DNA of 64,000 bases, from assembly GCA_017562135.1 (NCBI GenBank), contig QEYB01000377.1:372001-436000 (forward strand), given 5' to 3'. Made by a program: the position numbers and the translations under genes. Below, one piece after another: positions 11,559-23,317 of this stretch. Origin of the DNA: Dipylidium caninum (Eukaryota; Platyhelminthes; Cestoda; Cyclophyllidea; Dipylidiidae). Numbering within the stretch: the stretch's first letter is position 1; the number at the start of each line of letters is the position of its first letter. The notes below the pieces were generated by a model. It ran no database searches. It worked only from the letters and a program-made list of their open reading frames with translations, and had not been told where the DNA came from.

Positions 11559-11771
11559 ATGAAATCGGCATTGCATTACCTCCTCATACTCTTCCTTGTC
11601 GTCGTTCTCCTATTCTTTACGTTCGGCTGCGATGGCTGCCGCAGCAGATCTCGCGGCAGAACTGCGTCATTGGGAACAAAAACCGGTAACAATATGGAGA
11701 CCGCCAGAAAATACAATAAGTCAGAGTACTACAATGTTTTGAAACAATCAATCGAACACCTGCCTTTTTGA
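11559..11771 (+). CDS. S2-family small secreted peptide (copy 3, intact)
   Basis: A 70-residue ORF. The hydrophobic leader MKSALHYLLILFLVVVLLFF is followed by a two-cysteine junction (GCDGC) and a basic middle, ending in NKSEYYNVLKQSIEHLPF. The copy at 61.4 kb has the same architecture and ends NKSEFAGVLQDSIQYLPF. Amino-acid changes are conservative and the frame is kept, which supports coding. The NKS sequon is shared by all three intact-looking copies. A second ATG directly precedes the start. The upstream block (11290-11510) is common to the family. Probably secreted; no known family was recognised. Confidence 0.55.
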   Translation: MKSALHYLLILFLVVVLLFFTFGCDGCRSRSRGRTASLGTKTGNNMETARKYNKSEYYNVLKQSIEHLPF

Positions 11772-11779
11772 CCCAACAT

Positions 11780-13200
11780 TCCCCGTGAACACCGTTTGTG
11801 GGTTGAGGACGAAATCCCCATTGTCACATTCCTCCACGCCGACTCATGCAACTCACCCCTCCATCATCCCCCTTCGGAGACCTCTGCAGTAAACGCAGTA
11901 AACACACAAACGTGTTATCTCCCTTCACCTCGCCCTCCTTGACCTCTCCCACCCTTCTCCTTTTCTCTAACACCCTTTAACGCTTCTCCATTCTCCCACC
12001 CTTCCCGTCTCCACTTTATGCTTTGCCTTCACACACTGTTCTCTCTCGTCCACAGTTTCGACTTGATCCTCCCAGTGTCTGTCTTTGATGTGGATGGTTG
12101 TGGTGGTAGACTCTGTGTTTTCTTTGGAGTGCCTAATGTTCATCATTTCATACAGAATAATCACTTCTTCTAATTCACTTTTTCTTGTGATGACCCACTT
12201 GGTTGGCTTCTACTTCCTGGTCCAGAGGAATTGGTCGCGCTACGGGGACTACGTGAGTGATGGGGCATCTGTGCTGTAGATGGCTTTCTCTCCGAATCTA
12301 TTCACCAACGGGGTGACCAGCTCACACTCGTGTGCCATTACCCCGATTGACAGGCAATTCATTGAACCGCATCGAGTTGGGCCAATCGCGTTTTTATTGC
12401 CTTGATCGTGGGTCTCTGTGTATACTTGGAAAGAGTCACGGATCGACGACAGGGAGCTGCGCCCCCCTCTTCCCCAGATCGTCGGAGGAAACATTGAGAG
12501 ATGGAAAGTGAAATGTACTGTCATCTAATTGTTGACTTTAACGCATGTGCCTGTCGTTATTCACATTTTCGCAAAGAGCACTTCAAAGACGGGTGCCCAT
12601 GTACAAGACGATTGAAGATAAGTCCTTGGAAGCGCTGCAACCTTTCCTACCATACGATACTCTTTTCGTTATGAAACGTCGAAAGTGGGCTGTTCGAAAG
12701 TACAAATGCTGTCGTCTGTCTCCTCTCTACCATACTGCATTAAGGACACACATTTCGATCGGAAGCGAAGAGTCCTTCATTGTGTGCTATTGGCTGCTCG
12801 TGAATGTCTATCCACGCACCGAGTGCGTAGAGTACGTCAACTCTGCCTCTGTTCCGATCGTGGCTGTTTGCCTCCCATCTAATCACTTAGAAACTGCGCC
12901 ACAACTTCGTCGCATCATCGTCAGAGCGTCTGTGGCTGCAGATTGTAAGAAGTGACGCACAAATGGAACAAGTCGGAGGGAGGGAAGGCAATCTCATCGT
13001 GTTGGAAGAAGCAGCATAAACGCCTGTGCAAATTCATCACCCAATGAGCAAGCAGTGCTTCAATTCACACCGAGTTTATTGTATCCGGTCCAGGGACATA
13101 CGTAATGTGCTCTGACTGTTTCCACGCAACCGTTGGACAAGTGATTTCGACCGAAGCCTCCAATGGTACCTATCGGCTCACTTTGGCTCATCACCCTTAC
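11780..13200. repeat. block B1, copies at 37.2-38.57 and 61.62-62.1 kb
   Basis: Present inverted at about 37.2-38.57 kb (full length) and direct at 61.62-62.1 kb (internally deleted). It contains open frames on both strands (12249-12524 minus, 12545-12955 plus) that are disrupted by indels in the other copies, so no gene is called. Confidence 0.65.
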
Positions 13201-13201
13201 G

Positions 13202-14060
13202 CTAGTTCAGGCACAGCCCACCCTCTTTCCTAGTTACAGTGGGTCGAAGACTTGTAGACTCGAGGTAGATGTTGCATGAGAGTTGTCGCCCACAGAGCGT
13301 CTCTTCTCTGTTCCCTGTCTGCTCAGTGTGGTGATTTGAAGTGAGGAGAATTTTACCGCAAACGGCAGTGAGAAACTCGCATAAAACCCGCAACAGTGTG
13401 AGAAACTTTGTGTATCGACGATATGGCAATAATGCATATGCAAAGGGAATTTCGATGAGAGCAGAGCAGAGCAGAGCAGAGCAGAGCAGAGTAGCAAGCA
13501 GGACGTTCAGCAGAGCAGAGCAGAGCAGAGCAGAGCAGAGCAGAGAGCAAGCAGAGAGAGCAGAGGAGCAGAGAGAGAGGAGAGAGGATGAGAGAGAAGG
13601 AAGTGAGTGTTTTGGCTTTACGTCAGGCGGAAGATTAAACACCGGAGCGGATCCGTATATGAGGTGACTCTTTTTCAATCCCCAACGAGTCATTCGCTCG
13701 ATGTTCTCCTTCCTCCGCCACCCTGCTCACTCGTGCGCGCAGCATCTGCTGACCTGACGACCTTCTCCTTCTCTGTGGCATGCAGCATCGGTGTCACTTG
13801 GAAGACATGCGGAACCAAGGCTACAAAAGTGCTTGTCGACGTCGTTCCGGCTTGCACCGAAGTCGCTTTTGTAGGGAGGTTAGTGGGGAAAGTGGCACAC
13901 TGGACTCCACGCGACGGATGCCCGGTTTGTGTTCTGCTCTGTCACAGCAGACAGTCAACCCAATTGACCTCGAACAAAGCGGCGGATGACCGACGTGTGT
14001 GCATGTACTGCTGTCGTTTGGTGACCAAACAGCATCGTTCTGCACTACAACGGTTGGATG
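13202..14060 (-). pseudogene. S1-family copy with pentanucleotide expansion
   Basis: Reading on the minus strand, this has the S1 upstream block (about 14000-13890), a TACAAAAG-type box, then a leader region with frameshifts relative to the intact gene. Further on, a second conserved segment (RMTRWGLK... PPDVKPKHSL) is interrupted by a GCTCT repeat and followed by KVSHTVAGFMRV. A continuous ORF of 163 codons (13693-13202) runs through the repeat as SALLC units, but it is out of register with the conserved KVSH frame, so it is probably not a real protein. Confidence 0.45.
13457..13560. repeat. GAGCA pentanucleotide repeat (two runs)
   Basis: Two runs of GAGCA/CAGAG units split by about 20 bases. 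The reverse-complement CTCTG run is at 36.88-36.94 kb in the inverted copy. At 62.3 kb the position is taken by GAG triplets. Confidence 0.9.
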
Positions 14061-14769
14061 AAGTGACTATCGTCGACAAGCAATATTTCACGATGGAAAC
14101 GTGAACCTCTGCATGAGTGTGGAATTTGCTTAAGTTGGGTCTGGCAAAATGCCAATGTGTGCAGTGTTGAAATCTACGTTTTTTCTTGGAGTGCACCGTG
14201 CACAGAGCATGGTCGAGGGCCCCCTTCAACGCCGATTTTGATATGTGTTGATACGCGCTCCGCGACATTTGTGGTGGGAAGTGGAACCCTGCGCCGATCC
14301 ATCGCGTCTCCTCCGTGTCGCGGTGGTGGTGCAATCGCATGCGACAGTGCAGAGGGAGGACGTGCGGGTGAGCAAAAGACTACTTTGCTTATCGTTGTGA
14401 ATGTGCTGAGAAATTTCCGAGGACTGCAGCCCGTTATTTGCCAGTGACGTTGCATGTTAAGATTACTCGAGTCCGAATGCAGAGACGGGTCATGCACCTC
14501 AGTCATTCGTCTTTTATCTTGCATACGCGTGTCTTCATTAAGTCGACAGTAGTCAATGACTTGTAAAATTAGAGGAACCAGCATCCAACCTCATCGGTTT
14601 AAGGTAGTGAAGGACTCATTGGCAGTTCCCTCTTCCTCGTCACGGAACCTTCTTTCACTTCTTTACGGCCACTGTCTCCGTGGAAAGCGAATCAGACGTT
14701 GAAAGTCAGAGTGTATGAGAATAGTGGAGTTGATTTGCATGAAACACGACTCCACCTCGTTACCTGGAT
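14061..14769. other. intergenic, unassigned ORF
   Basis: A 136-codon minus-strand frame (14584-14174) is the only sizeable ORF; it has no copy elsewhere in the window and no recognisable motif. Nothing else was seen. Confidence 0.3.
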
Positions 14770-15380
14770 AAGTGGGGGACTTCTTCTCATTCGTCTCCCT
14801 TAGGGCACGTGTGATAACTTATATTCACGAGATCCATCTCGGAGCCAGAACAATCACTACCGCACGTTGTTTGAGTGGCAGGCAACGCCAAGACAATAAC
14901 ATTCTGCCAAATTCATTCCACACTCCCAACCCACCCGCACTCATCTGGACTCTTGGTACCACGCGCACATGACTGGGAGACCTTTTCCCCTTGACGTGCC
15001 GACCTCAGAGGCCTCGACATTGATACTCCCGCATTTCCCTTCTCCTCCGTGTGGCACTTTTGTGGCGTTGCTGCATCAAAATCATGCTCACGGACCTCTT
15101 CTCTGGTCGGCGTCTGATGATGATACTTTATAGGCTTTGTAATCCTCCCGGCCGGCCAGAGAAACTCGATCACAAACATGTTCACGAATATATAAAACCC
15201 AATTTACGGCGATAGTGGGTAGGCGTGACCGCATCGGACCATGTAGCTACACTTTGGAACACGAGGTCCGCAGTGTCTTTGTAATTCCTCCGCTTTTCCT
15301 CTTCTTCGCCGGCCACACCAGGTGCGAAACTCGCCACCACTCGATGCATAGCGGCAACATCTTTAAGCACCGACTAAGAT
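14770..15380 (+). pseudogene. S2-family secreted peptide, decayed copy 4
   Basis: Homologous to 4763-5410, with shared CTCATTCGTCTCC and GAGCCAGAACAAT stretches. It keeps the GACCGCATCGGACCATGTAGC element of the S2 promoter with an upstream ATATAAAA (about 15190). The leader and mature peptide are no longer open. Confidence 0.5.
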
Positions 15381-15529
15381 AGCTTCGATCAATCGTGCAC
15401 AATCACGTGGACTTCTCCGGTTACCGCGTGGTGCACACTTTTCGTTGCCTACCCTTTCGCTACGCTCCTCACTGCATGCGTGCCGACATCATTTCATCGT
15501 TGTCCTGATCTCCAGACAGCAAACGACCA

Positions 15530-17700
15530 CACTGCGATACAAGTGCCAAAGTGACATCGAGTCGCGGTTGACTGGATGGGTGGAAGACGACGTCTGGTCT
15601 TCGCGCCTCGCATTCGCCAGCCCTACTCATTTCCCCCTATATGAGCTCTAAGTGCACGAAACCGACAGAGGTTGCTTCCAACGTGGAGGCTTATCCCCCT
15701 GCTCCCCTTCACTTCCTCTCAGCACCCAACTCAACACGCCCTTTCGGTACTCTTCCACAATACCAACAGTACCGCCCATCACTGCAACCACGCCTCGGTG
15801 GTCGCCTTCACTCTACAGCACGAGAGAAGGAGCAGACGACACCACGGACTCGCCCCTACGAGCTGATGTATGCGAGAGGCGATGTCAACTGTGTCTTACG
15901 TCGGAATTGCACAAGGTCCAAAATTGGCACGATGCCATGCCAGAAAGGTGATGTCAGAAGTCATATTGAACGCCTGTTTGTGTCAGTAGTGATGTCCTAC
16001 TTCACATGCATCCCTTGATTGCAACCACCTTTTCGCCGGTGTCCGCTCCGCTCACCACTTGTCTCACGAGGTGTGAGGGAACAGGAGAGGGCGAGAGAGA
16101 GATAACGCGTTTCACGACGAAGGCGTGTGTACAGGCAGATGTTGGGAAGGCCTCTTCTTGTGTCGATTGAGCTTTACGTGCACGTGTGTGCAGATGGGGG
16201 GGCAGTGGACGTGGGTGTATTTGCAGCTGTTTTATCCTACTCACCATTGACACCTTCTAGGTTTGAATGCCAATTGTCAGGTCGATGCACGGCGCTATCG
16301 ATGGCACTCCGAGTTAATTAGGAAGGGGAGAACGCTCGCCTTCATGAGGACACACAAACACACGCACACGTATGCACGTGAGAGCATAAACCTTCAGAGG
16401 CGACACACTTCCCGACAATCTCGCCACTCACTTCCGCTTCCATGGCGGCACGATGAGTGGTTGAGTGGTCTACGTAGACTGCCTGGTAGAAGAGAGGAAA
16501 AGCAGGAAGGAAGGGAGGAAAAGAGGCGTGAAATATCTTCTCAGGTTGATGAGAGGGTAGAGTTGCTCAGAACTGATGATTTGTCTTATCTTGGATGAAC
16601 GTTGGTTGGAAACTGTGAACGCATTCACATAGAATTAATTCTACCCACTTCAGCTCAAGGGCCTCCAAGCGATTTCGCAGTCTCGCATAATTGTCACCTC
16701 CCCCTTCAAGCTGCCTCGCGAACATCCGCTTCTACCGCGGTGGCTGACTGGCACTTGCGACAGGAATTGCCCATTGACTGGTGATATCGTCAGCCGTCCT
16801 CTTTTATTACCACAGCGTGAGGCCGAACAAAGGGCCGCTTTCGTGTTCGCTGCAGACTTAAGTCGCCAAAGTGGGCAAAATTGACAGGAGAGAGTACACG
16901 GTAGGGCGTGGAGTGCAGCGGTGACCGAGGCACAGGTGAGACGAGTGGATGGGCGAGTGAGTTGACTACTTGCACGAGTGCAAACACGCAGGCAAATTGA
17001 GGAGGCGGGTGGTGTGAGAGGAGTATGGCAGCAGCGTTAGCAGAATTTTTGTCAAAGTATGGCGAATCAACTCGCTATTTTGGTACGCGAGGTGTGGCAA
17101 TAAAGAAAGAGGAGTTCTCCGTTTCTAGGTGCGTGAGCTCTACCTTGACGACATTGACGGACCGGGGCGTGCGATTAACGCATCTCAACGGCAACCCGGG
17201 ACGTGGATGTGAGCGAGACTGGCAGGCGGGTGGGCGGGTTGGCGGGTGGGCGTTCATTGCGCAATGCCAAGGGGGAGGGGAAGGTGGACTGTGGCGTGTT
17301 GAATTGGGCATTGCTACTAACACTGTTACAGTGATGGCGTGTGATGGGCGGTGTGAAAACAGACACAATCACACCGGTTTTCGCTTGAGACTCTTATGTT
17401 CCTTCATTGCACACACCCACCGAGATACCATCCCTGTGACCGCACCTCATCTCACCCCCCCACCCTACTTGCCATTACCTCTCCACACCTCCTCTTCTCC
17501 CATCGCACGCTTTTAACGCACATCCCATTTCGTGTCTCCACCACTGAGTGAGACGGGCATTTAATGTGGTGGAAAGAATCAGACGGAGAGATCGCTGCTC
17601 GTTTGAATTGCCCTAATCAAATGTCGTCATTTCAAATGACTAGTAACTCCCTCTGTACTGATGCTTTTTATCCAAGAGATACACCTCCTCATGTCGAGAT
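15530..17700. repeat. inverted repeat P1, left arm
   Basis: The reverse complement recurs at 25420-27593 with about 99% identity in the stretch compared by eye (16.6-16.85 kb: three substitutions, no indels). Homology ends abruptly near 15530/27593 and 17700/25420. Many ORFs on both strands appear in both arms, but none shows splice sites or a domain; I call no gene here. Confidence 0.9.
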
Positions 17701-17884
17701 GAGGGCTAAACGGGTCGAGGAAGGGCTGAAGTCGATTCTATTTTCAATTCAGAGAAGGAGAAGTCCCGACGTTTTGCTGTCATGACATCACACCACCCCT
17801 GCCACCCACCCGATGGACATCGGCATGATCCTGTGTCAATCCGCTTACTCTCGCGCCCTTTCACACAGATGAGCGGAACGAGAC

Positions 17885-18360
17885 AGAGACGAGACGTCGG
17901 CGACCAGGTCAATTCGAAACTCCACTTTGTTTTGTCCATCTGCGCAGTAAAGTGAAAACAGTGATTGGTGCGCCTCATGGCCAGAAAATTTTAACTCCGT
18001 GCCTATTCACTCTAACAAGGTTGCAGTTTCCACTCTGCCGAGACGTCATTTTCACTCTCTGCTCACGCTGCAGGATTGTTTGCCCCCAACCTCAACGTTG
18101 GACAACGAGGTGCTGCCTGAAGACTCTCCGAGGGAGCCCATAACAGAACACGATGTCATCGAAGCCCGGTGTTAGTCCAATTCCTGTCCAGTCGGTTACT
18201 CATTTTCATCGTCGTTGAGCTCAGGTCACTTTCCCACTTTTACTGAGCCGAGGTGAGGTGAGTTGACAATTCAAAGCCCCCCATGTTGACGGGGCACCAC
18301 AAATTGCCAGGTGCACTGAGAAGTGGCTTCTTAAGAAACCGTTGCACTGCGACGTGTGAC
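17885..18360. repeat. inverted copy of the S1 3' half (partner 8720-9200)
   Basis: Plus-strand reading keeps the S1-tail words TPLCFVHLR and TVIGAP and stays open to about 18143, but no signal peptide or TATA box precedes it. The upstream half of the gene is absent. Confidence 0.7.
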
Positions 18361-19418
18361 ACAGTCTCACTTTAGCCGTTGAGTGGCTGCGCTCTAAACG
18401 GCGCCCTCGGAGTCGCAGGAAGTCCCAAAAATTGTGACTTCAAGTGAATTTGTCACGGGACAGTCGGCACGCAGGCAGTCGATGCTATTCTCAGGCTCCA
18501 ATCTCCCAGACATGCTGAATGCGACTATCGAGTTGGTGAATGCGAGAGGTGAGACACCACCTTGAAATTGTGGATGCCGACGGCGGGAAGCGTCTCATGT
18601 GCCTTGTTGAAAGACGCCAAATCTCAATGCCTACCAAATTGATAACGGTAGAGGAGAGTTGGGGTTTTCGTATAGAAGTTAACATTTGTAGAACCGAAAA
18701 CTGTGCTCCACATCTCCTTATCGAGGTGGGACAAATGGGAGACATACCCTTGGCCCTCCTGCGGGTGAAGGTCATTTCATGCTCTCATTCCACATCTGCA
18801 GACGCCTAAACTCAATTTCGATACTGCGAGAAGTCACAGGATGACGCCACTCCTCAAATGTTCCCGTCAATCACAACGACATGTCATGGCGCATACCAGA
18901 GTCCGCCTGCCACCAGTCGAGACACGAGCCAACGCAGAGGAGAGCGGTAACGGAGTTCGCTCCCCACCCTGCAGATTGATGTGCCACTTTCTCGGCTACT
19001 TCGACCCAACGTGGTGTCACTGTTCTCCACGAGCAGCATTTCCCACTTCCTTGAATCTGCCGCCTGCGTGCTATTGTGGCATCTCTCATTCCGCGTCACT
19101 CTACCTGACGCACAGTCCATTCGGTACCGCCTTGAGTGGTTCTCTGCGAGACAAAGACTCTATCAAACTGACTGCGTTGTGAACGATTGCTGATGAATTT
19201 CCACCGGTTGAACAAGGTTTTTGCCCAATACACTCATTCAAGACCCCCAATGCTGCGTTGACGAAGACAGCACTTGAGGGCAAGGGGAAGATTTTCGACA
19301 TCGTTCAAGGATGGAAGTAATGACTGATGCCCTCTCTTTGCTCTTCTCTGAGCGTGCCTCTAGGACACTTTCCACTCGGTGGCAACGTGGTGGCACCTGC
19401 TGAGCCGATGCTCCTGCA
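18361..19418. other. intergenic, unassigned ORFs
   Basis: An 89-codon plus frame (18540-18809) and its antisense, plus overlapping frames at 18.84-19.19 kb, have no copies or splice context that I can support. Confidence 0.3.
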
Positions 19419-20040
19419 TCAATTCAAATCAGGTGGGCTGCCAATGAGGAAGGGGAAGAGATCTCGCCTCCGACCCATTGCTATTGGCTCGCATGGTCGA
19501 TAGAAGTGGAGACCTACGAGGAGTGTTCTCCAGTCTCGGATGACGCTCTTCTCAGAAAGGTGGGTTTTCGCATCTGGCCGTGTCACAGGTTGCTGTTGAC
19601 GAATGAACTCGTCATGGGACAGTTCATCGTCTCTCACTCCGCTGCGACAACGTCAAAGCAATGACAAGCAAATGAGGCTAATCATGCGCGAGTGGCGATG
19701 TTGGAGCCTGTGAAGCGAGTATGCAAATAGGTAAAATTCTCCATTTTCGTTTAGCCCAATTCAAGTGGAGCAGTGCAGGTAACTTGTGTTTTCCAAGCAT
19801 CGATTAATGGCATGATTCGCCGAGAATGTTTCTCCTGCAATGCACTTGAAGGTCGCCTCATGATATGAAAGAAATTGGAAAAGCATGATTGAATATCCAT
19901 ATCTTTAACCTTTTCCAGTGAATAATTTAGATAATTTGGGCTTTCCATTGGAAGCAACTGTCAAGCAACGGAATGCATCTGTGGTGTGTGCACCTCGCGT
20001 CCATTGCTCATATTTATGCAAACGTCTATTGGTCGCCCAG
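19419..20040 (-). pseudogene. S2 promoter relic (copy 5) and flank
   Basis: Minus-strand reading has the flank seen at 11.0-11.3 kb (20040-19751), then the S2 upstream block including GATGAACTGTCCCATGACGA (about 19635-19600). Downstream of this the leader is missing. Direct repeat of 38.82-39.4 kb. Confidence 0.55.
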
Positions 20041-20200
20041 CTTTCAACAGAGCCAAATACTTGAGGTGGGGGCTGTGTTAATGGCTAATTTGCAACTCAT
20101 CGGGGTATGTACATTGCTTGTGTGGACCACAGCAGTCACTAATGACGTGGTTGGAAGACGCAGAACCGCGATGTGAAGTTATTCGACAATGCCTTTTTGA

Positions 20201-20410
20201 ATGTCCCTCCTCCTCCTCCTCCTCCTCCTCCTCCTTTTGCCCCCTTCTGTCGCCTCTTTTCTCATCACCCCACCAGCCCCTCAAGGACTACACCTCGTGG
20301 ATGAGAAGTGCATGCGAAATGCCCAATACCCGGTCTTTTCAACAAGAAACTGGAGAAGGGCGCCTCTTACACTTACACATCTCCTCTTCAAACACGGTTG
20401 CTTTCACTAA
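20201..20410 (+). CDS. S3-family leucine-leader peptide (copy 1, doubtful)
   Basis: ATG at 20201 opens 69 codons: MSLL then a leucine run encoded by CTC repeats, PPSVAS, and a mature part with LHLVDEKC, the shared VFSTRN and a final HGC. The copy at 60.4 kb keeps four cysteines; this one has two. Likely secreted if expressed. The leucine run is a microsatellite, so length is unstable. Confidence 0.35.
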   Translation: MSLLLLLLLLLLLPPSVASFLITPPAPQGLHLVDEKCMRNAQYPVFSTRNWRRAPLTLTHLLFKHGCFH

Positions 20411-20879
20411 AGAAACCTCACCGCAGCACCCAGTGGTAACACAGGGGAAAATGTAATTGCCCCTTCTCCGCCTCCTTTTTCTTCTCATGTGGGTCAGCAC
20501 ATCTCGCCCATCACACAGAAGGTTGACAGAAGTCGCGGTGAGAATTGGTGCCAGGCAAACGGATTTGAAGACAGGGGAAGAAACAACTCAGCTTACATCC
20601 CCGTCCACTCAAGGCCTCTGCAACTTTACGGATTTTAATCTATTTCGCAAACGCAATACAGCGGGATGCCTTCCTTTTGCCCCAACTGACAGTTAATAAA
20701 AGAATAAGGCCGGACATCGGTGCACTGGCGTCTGTGAGATCTCGTTTCCCTGTAGTTTAGGTATCGTGGGATGCGGAGACTAGGTAAGACCGGTCTCACT
20801 TACTAAACTCATGGTTGCGGACGGGAGGATGAGATAACTTGAGACAGCCACAGCCTCAGCCATCCTGCCACTCGGTCTC
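20411..20879. other. intergenic, nothing recognised
   Basis: No gene or copied block was identified between the S3 copy and the next inverted-repeat arm. An ORF at 20457-20696 has no support. Confidence 0.3.
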
Positions 20880-22670
20880 CATTCGCACGTTTGTCCTCTC
20901 GCCCAATCACTTGATGCCGCCTATCGTCTCGTTGGCACATGTCTATCTGTCCTAACGTCGAAGACGCGAGTCGCCTTCACAGCGACCATGGGATAGAGCG
21001 TCTCTCTGCACTGGCACATTTGGTACACTCATAAGGTGGAGCAATGAATTGACACAGGCTACCGCATAAGGCGTGTCTGTCACTGCCTCGCTCAATCCCC
21101 CTTTCTAAGCTTTCACTCACACCTTTCCCTCCAAACATTCCTCTACTTTAATACGCCTCAAACCTGAAAAGGAGAGAGGAGAAGGAGAGAGGAAGGAGGA
21201 GGAAAGGAGAGGAGACTACAAGCCATTGTGGATTTCACTTTTCGTATTTTTGCTTACACATTCAAATTAGGGTAACTTCATGCCATACGCATTATAAGGT
21301 TCCAGGAAGGTGAATCTGCCTTTGCAGAAGTGTAACAAGAGAGGTTAGTGCACAGTCGATTGTTGTCTCATTCAGATCATTGAGGCCACAAATCAAAAGT
21401 AAAAGAAGGCTACCAGCCGCAAGTTGGCGAGCGGGCTCAAAGTGCATTGGCAGGGGGAGAAGTTCGCTTCCTGAGTGAGTTGTTTATAAAAGGGACTGGT
21501 GGACGGGCGGGATGAGGTGAATCGAATGAACTTGATCGACATTGGGTAAATCTTGTGCAATTGTGTGCTTTAGCTTAATCTAGATATAGACGGTAATTTT
21601 AATAGAAGTGGATGTTTAGGTGGGAGAGCATAAAGGATTGTCGGAATTGCACGAACAACGTCGTTAACACTGAAAGGGAATTAGATTTATTTGAAGTGAT
21701 TGGGAAATTTCGCTACTGATAGTAGCAATAAATGGTGTAGATAAAGACAACAACAAGCGACGTCATGAAACTCGTGTGCATGATAGATGTGGAGAGTGGG
21801 AAGTGTGAGAATCAGTTGAGCACTGCGCAACCAAGAGCGAACGCGTCCGGTGGCAGAGGACTAGGTGCACAGTTTGTGTCACAGAAAAGAAAAGTGGTTA
21901 GTAAGTCCGATTATGTGTGGGAGGCGGAGTAGTTGGGAACTGATAGGAGCTCGTCAGAAGAAATTCGTGGGCAAAATAGGGTTGAGCTTTGAGCCCGATG
22001 CAGAATCATCAAGCGAAAGCATGGCTTTCATGTCATCCGTCGTTGTTATCGTTTGGGGAAGAGTTCATAAAGGACTCTCTAGGAATTTCGTAGTGTAACA
22101 TTGTCAACATGGAGAGAATTTGTAGTGCCAGTGTTAAGGCATTGGACGAAGGCAAATGAGATTGCTAGCTTTCGTTGTCCATATATAATAGGCGAGGAGT
22201 ATGGTGCGTAGAGCCGCATGATTGGTGTAAGTGATTGGAAATTCTGCATCCATCTTGAACCTTCAGACGCCCAGTGAGTCCAAGTGGAATAGTCTCATGC
22301 ACCATCAGTCAGACACTTCGTTATCCCGACGATAAACTCAGACACGTGCACAATGTCGGTTAGTGCGAAGCCTGTGTTTAGCAATGCTAAAACAGCGACA
22401 TCATGTGGATTGTTGCAGCCATCTAAGAGGTTTAACACAAAGAGGTTAGCAACACACCTGGGCGACGGTGAACTGATCGACTGTTGGGTGCGACAGAGCA
22501 GAGCGCAGGGCAGTGACTATGCGGCCATGGTGGCATTCAGGTGTGCCAATTTACAGCCAACCACTCTCTGTAGTAAAGCATTTCGGCACACACAGAGTGC
22601 TATCAGAGACATCGAGATGCACCTTCTAGGGCAGTATTTCTGCAGTTTTCCTCGCGAGTGCCAATGATGC
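20880..22670. repeat. inverted copy of 9290-11060
   Basis: Reverse complement of 9.29-11.06 kb in the same order: the 10.79-11.06 kb flank (20.88-21.16), an S2 relic (21.16-21.45, minus, leader degraded to GAGGAGA purine runs), the 9.56-10.43 kb block and the S1 promoter. Divergence is clearly higher than for P1. Confidence 0.8.
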
Positions 22671-22700
22671 TGCCTCAGCGGGAAAAAGGACGAAGGTGAC
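22353..22700 (+). pseudogene. S1-family copy, frameshifted leader
   Basis: The S1 upstream block is complete. The TATA position reads TAGTAAAG. ATG at 22617 begins MHLLG, but two extra bases after the fourth codon shift the leader frame and a stop follows at residue 17. The downstream AGCGGGAAAAAGGACGAAGGTGA still matches the intact gene. Confidence 0.6.
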
Positions 22701-23194
22701 TCTGCGAAACGAAGATCGAAAACGCGAAGAGAAGGAGCGCCGCAGACGCCAGCAGCAGCACACTCCCGGCTTAGATAAGGGTCGTGGAGATGGGAGGATG
22801 TGCAGAAATAATTGCGGTCCGCTGTGAAATGAATTTTGCATCCACTGCACTTCCAACTCATCTCTCTGCTTCTTAATAAATATGCTCGCATCAGTCCTGC
22901 GTTTGCAGTGTTTTACTGCCAAGACGGCTGGAAGGGACAAATCTACTTAGAAATCTGTGCGTTCTTGGCAGGTCTACACTGCCAACTCCTACTCACTATC
23001 CTCTTCTCACTGCACATCAGCATACTGAGTAGAGGGTGAGATGCGAAGAAGTCTTATAAGAAGAGGCTTCTTTGTAATTTCAGCAGTCACGCCATGTCAC
23101 CGTGAGTCAGCAGGTGGGTGGAAGACAAAGAGGAGGAGGATGAGCGAATGACAGCAGCAGGCAGCACGACCGCAGTGAGAGTGTGAGTGCACGC
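22701..23194. other. intergenic, nothing recognised
   Basis: Diverged downstream part of the S1 relic, then a stretch with no identifiable gene. Confidence 0.3.
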
Positions 23195-23317
23195 GAAGCA
23201 GATAGACGCTTCAGATGTCTCACAGGGCACAGCAGCCGAGGTCTTTCCTCGCATCCTTAGTGGCCCCTTCGTCTTCCAAGTCGCCAGTGACATCTCACTA
23301 CTCCTCACTGCAGCTAG
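23195..23317 (+). CDS. orphan exon, family X (copy 1)
   Basis: An open segment ending at a GTAGGG donor (23318) encodes AAEVFPRIL... ASDISLLLTAAR. The segment at 29.56-29.69 kb encodes AAEVVLRIL... ASDVSLLLIAVR in the same frame and also ends at a GTAG donor after an incomplete Arg codon. Codon-register conservation with many substitutions argues for coding ancestry. Product and other exons unknown. This copy lacks the Met found at 29.57 kb. Confidence 0.4.

Noticed and set aside
13720..14104. Zinc-finger-like protein from CPVC/CMYCC words on the plus strand
   Set aside because: These words are antisense to the S1 promoter block, and the cysteine pattern is not kept in other copies.
15641..17516. 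Paired ORFs in the P1 arms as genes
   Set aside because: They are open in both arms only because the arms are nearly identical; overlapping frames on both strands and no splice sites or domains.
20078..20284. Poly-Glu or poly-Ser ORFs opposite the CTC repeats
   Set aside because: Other-frame readings of the trinucleotide repeat.
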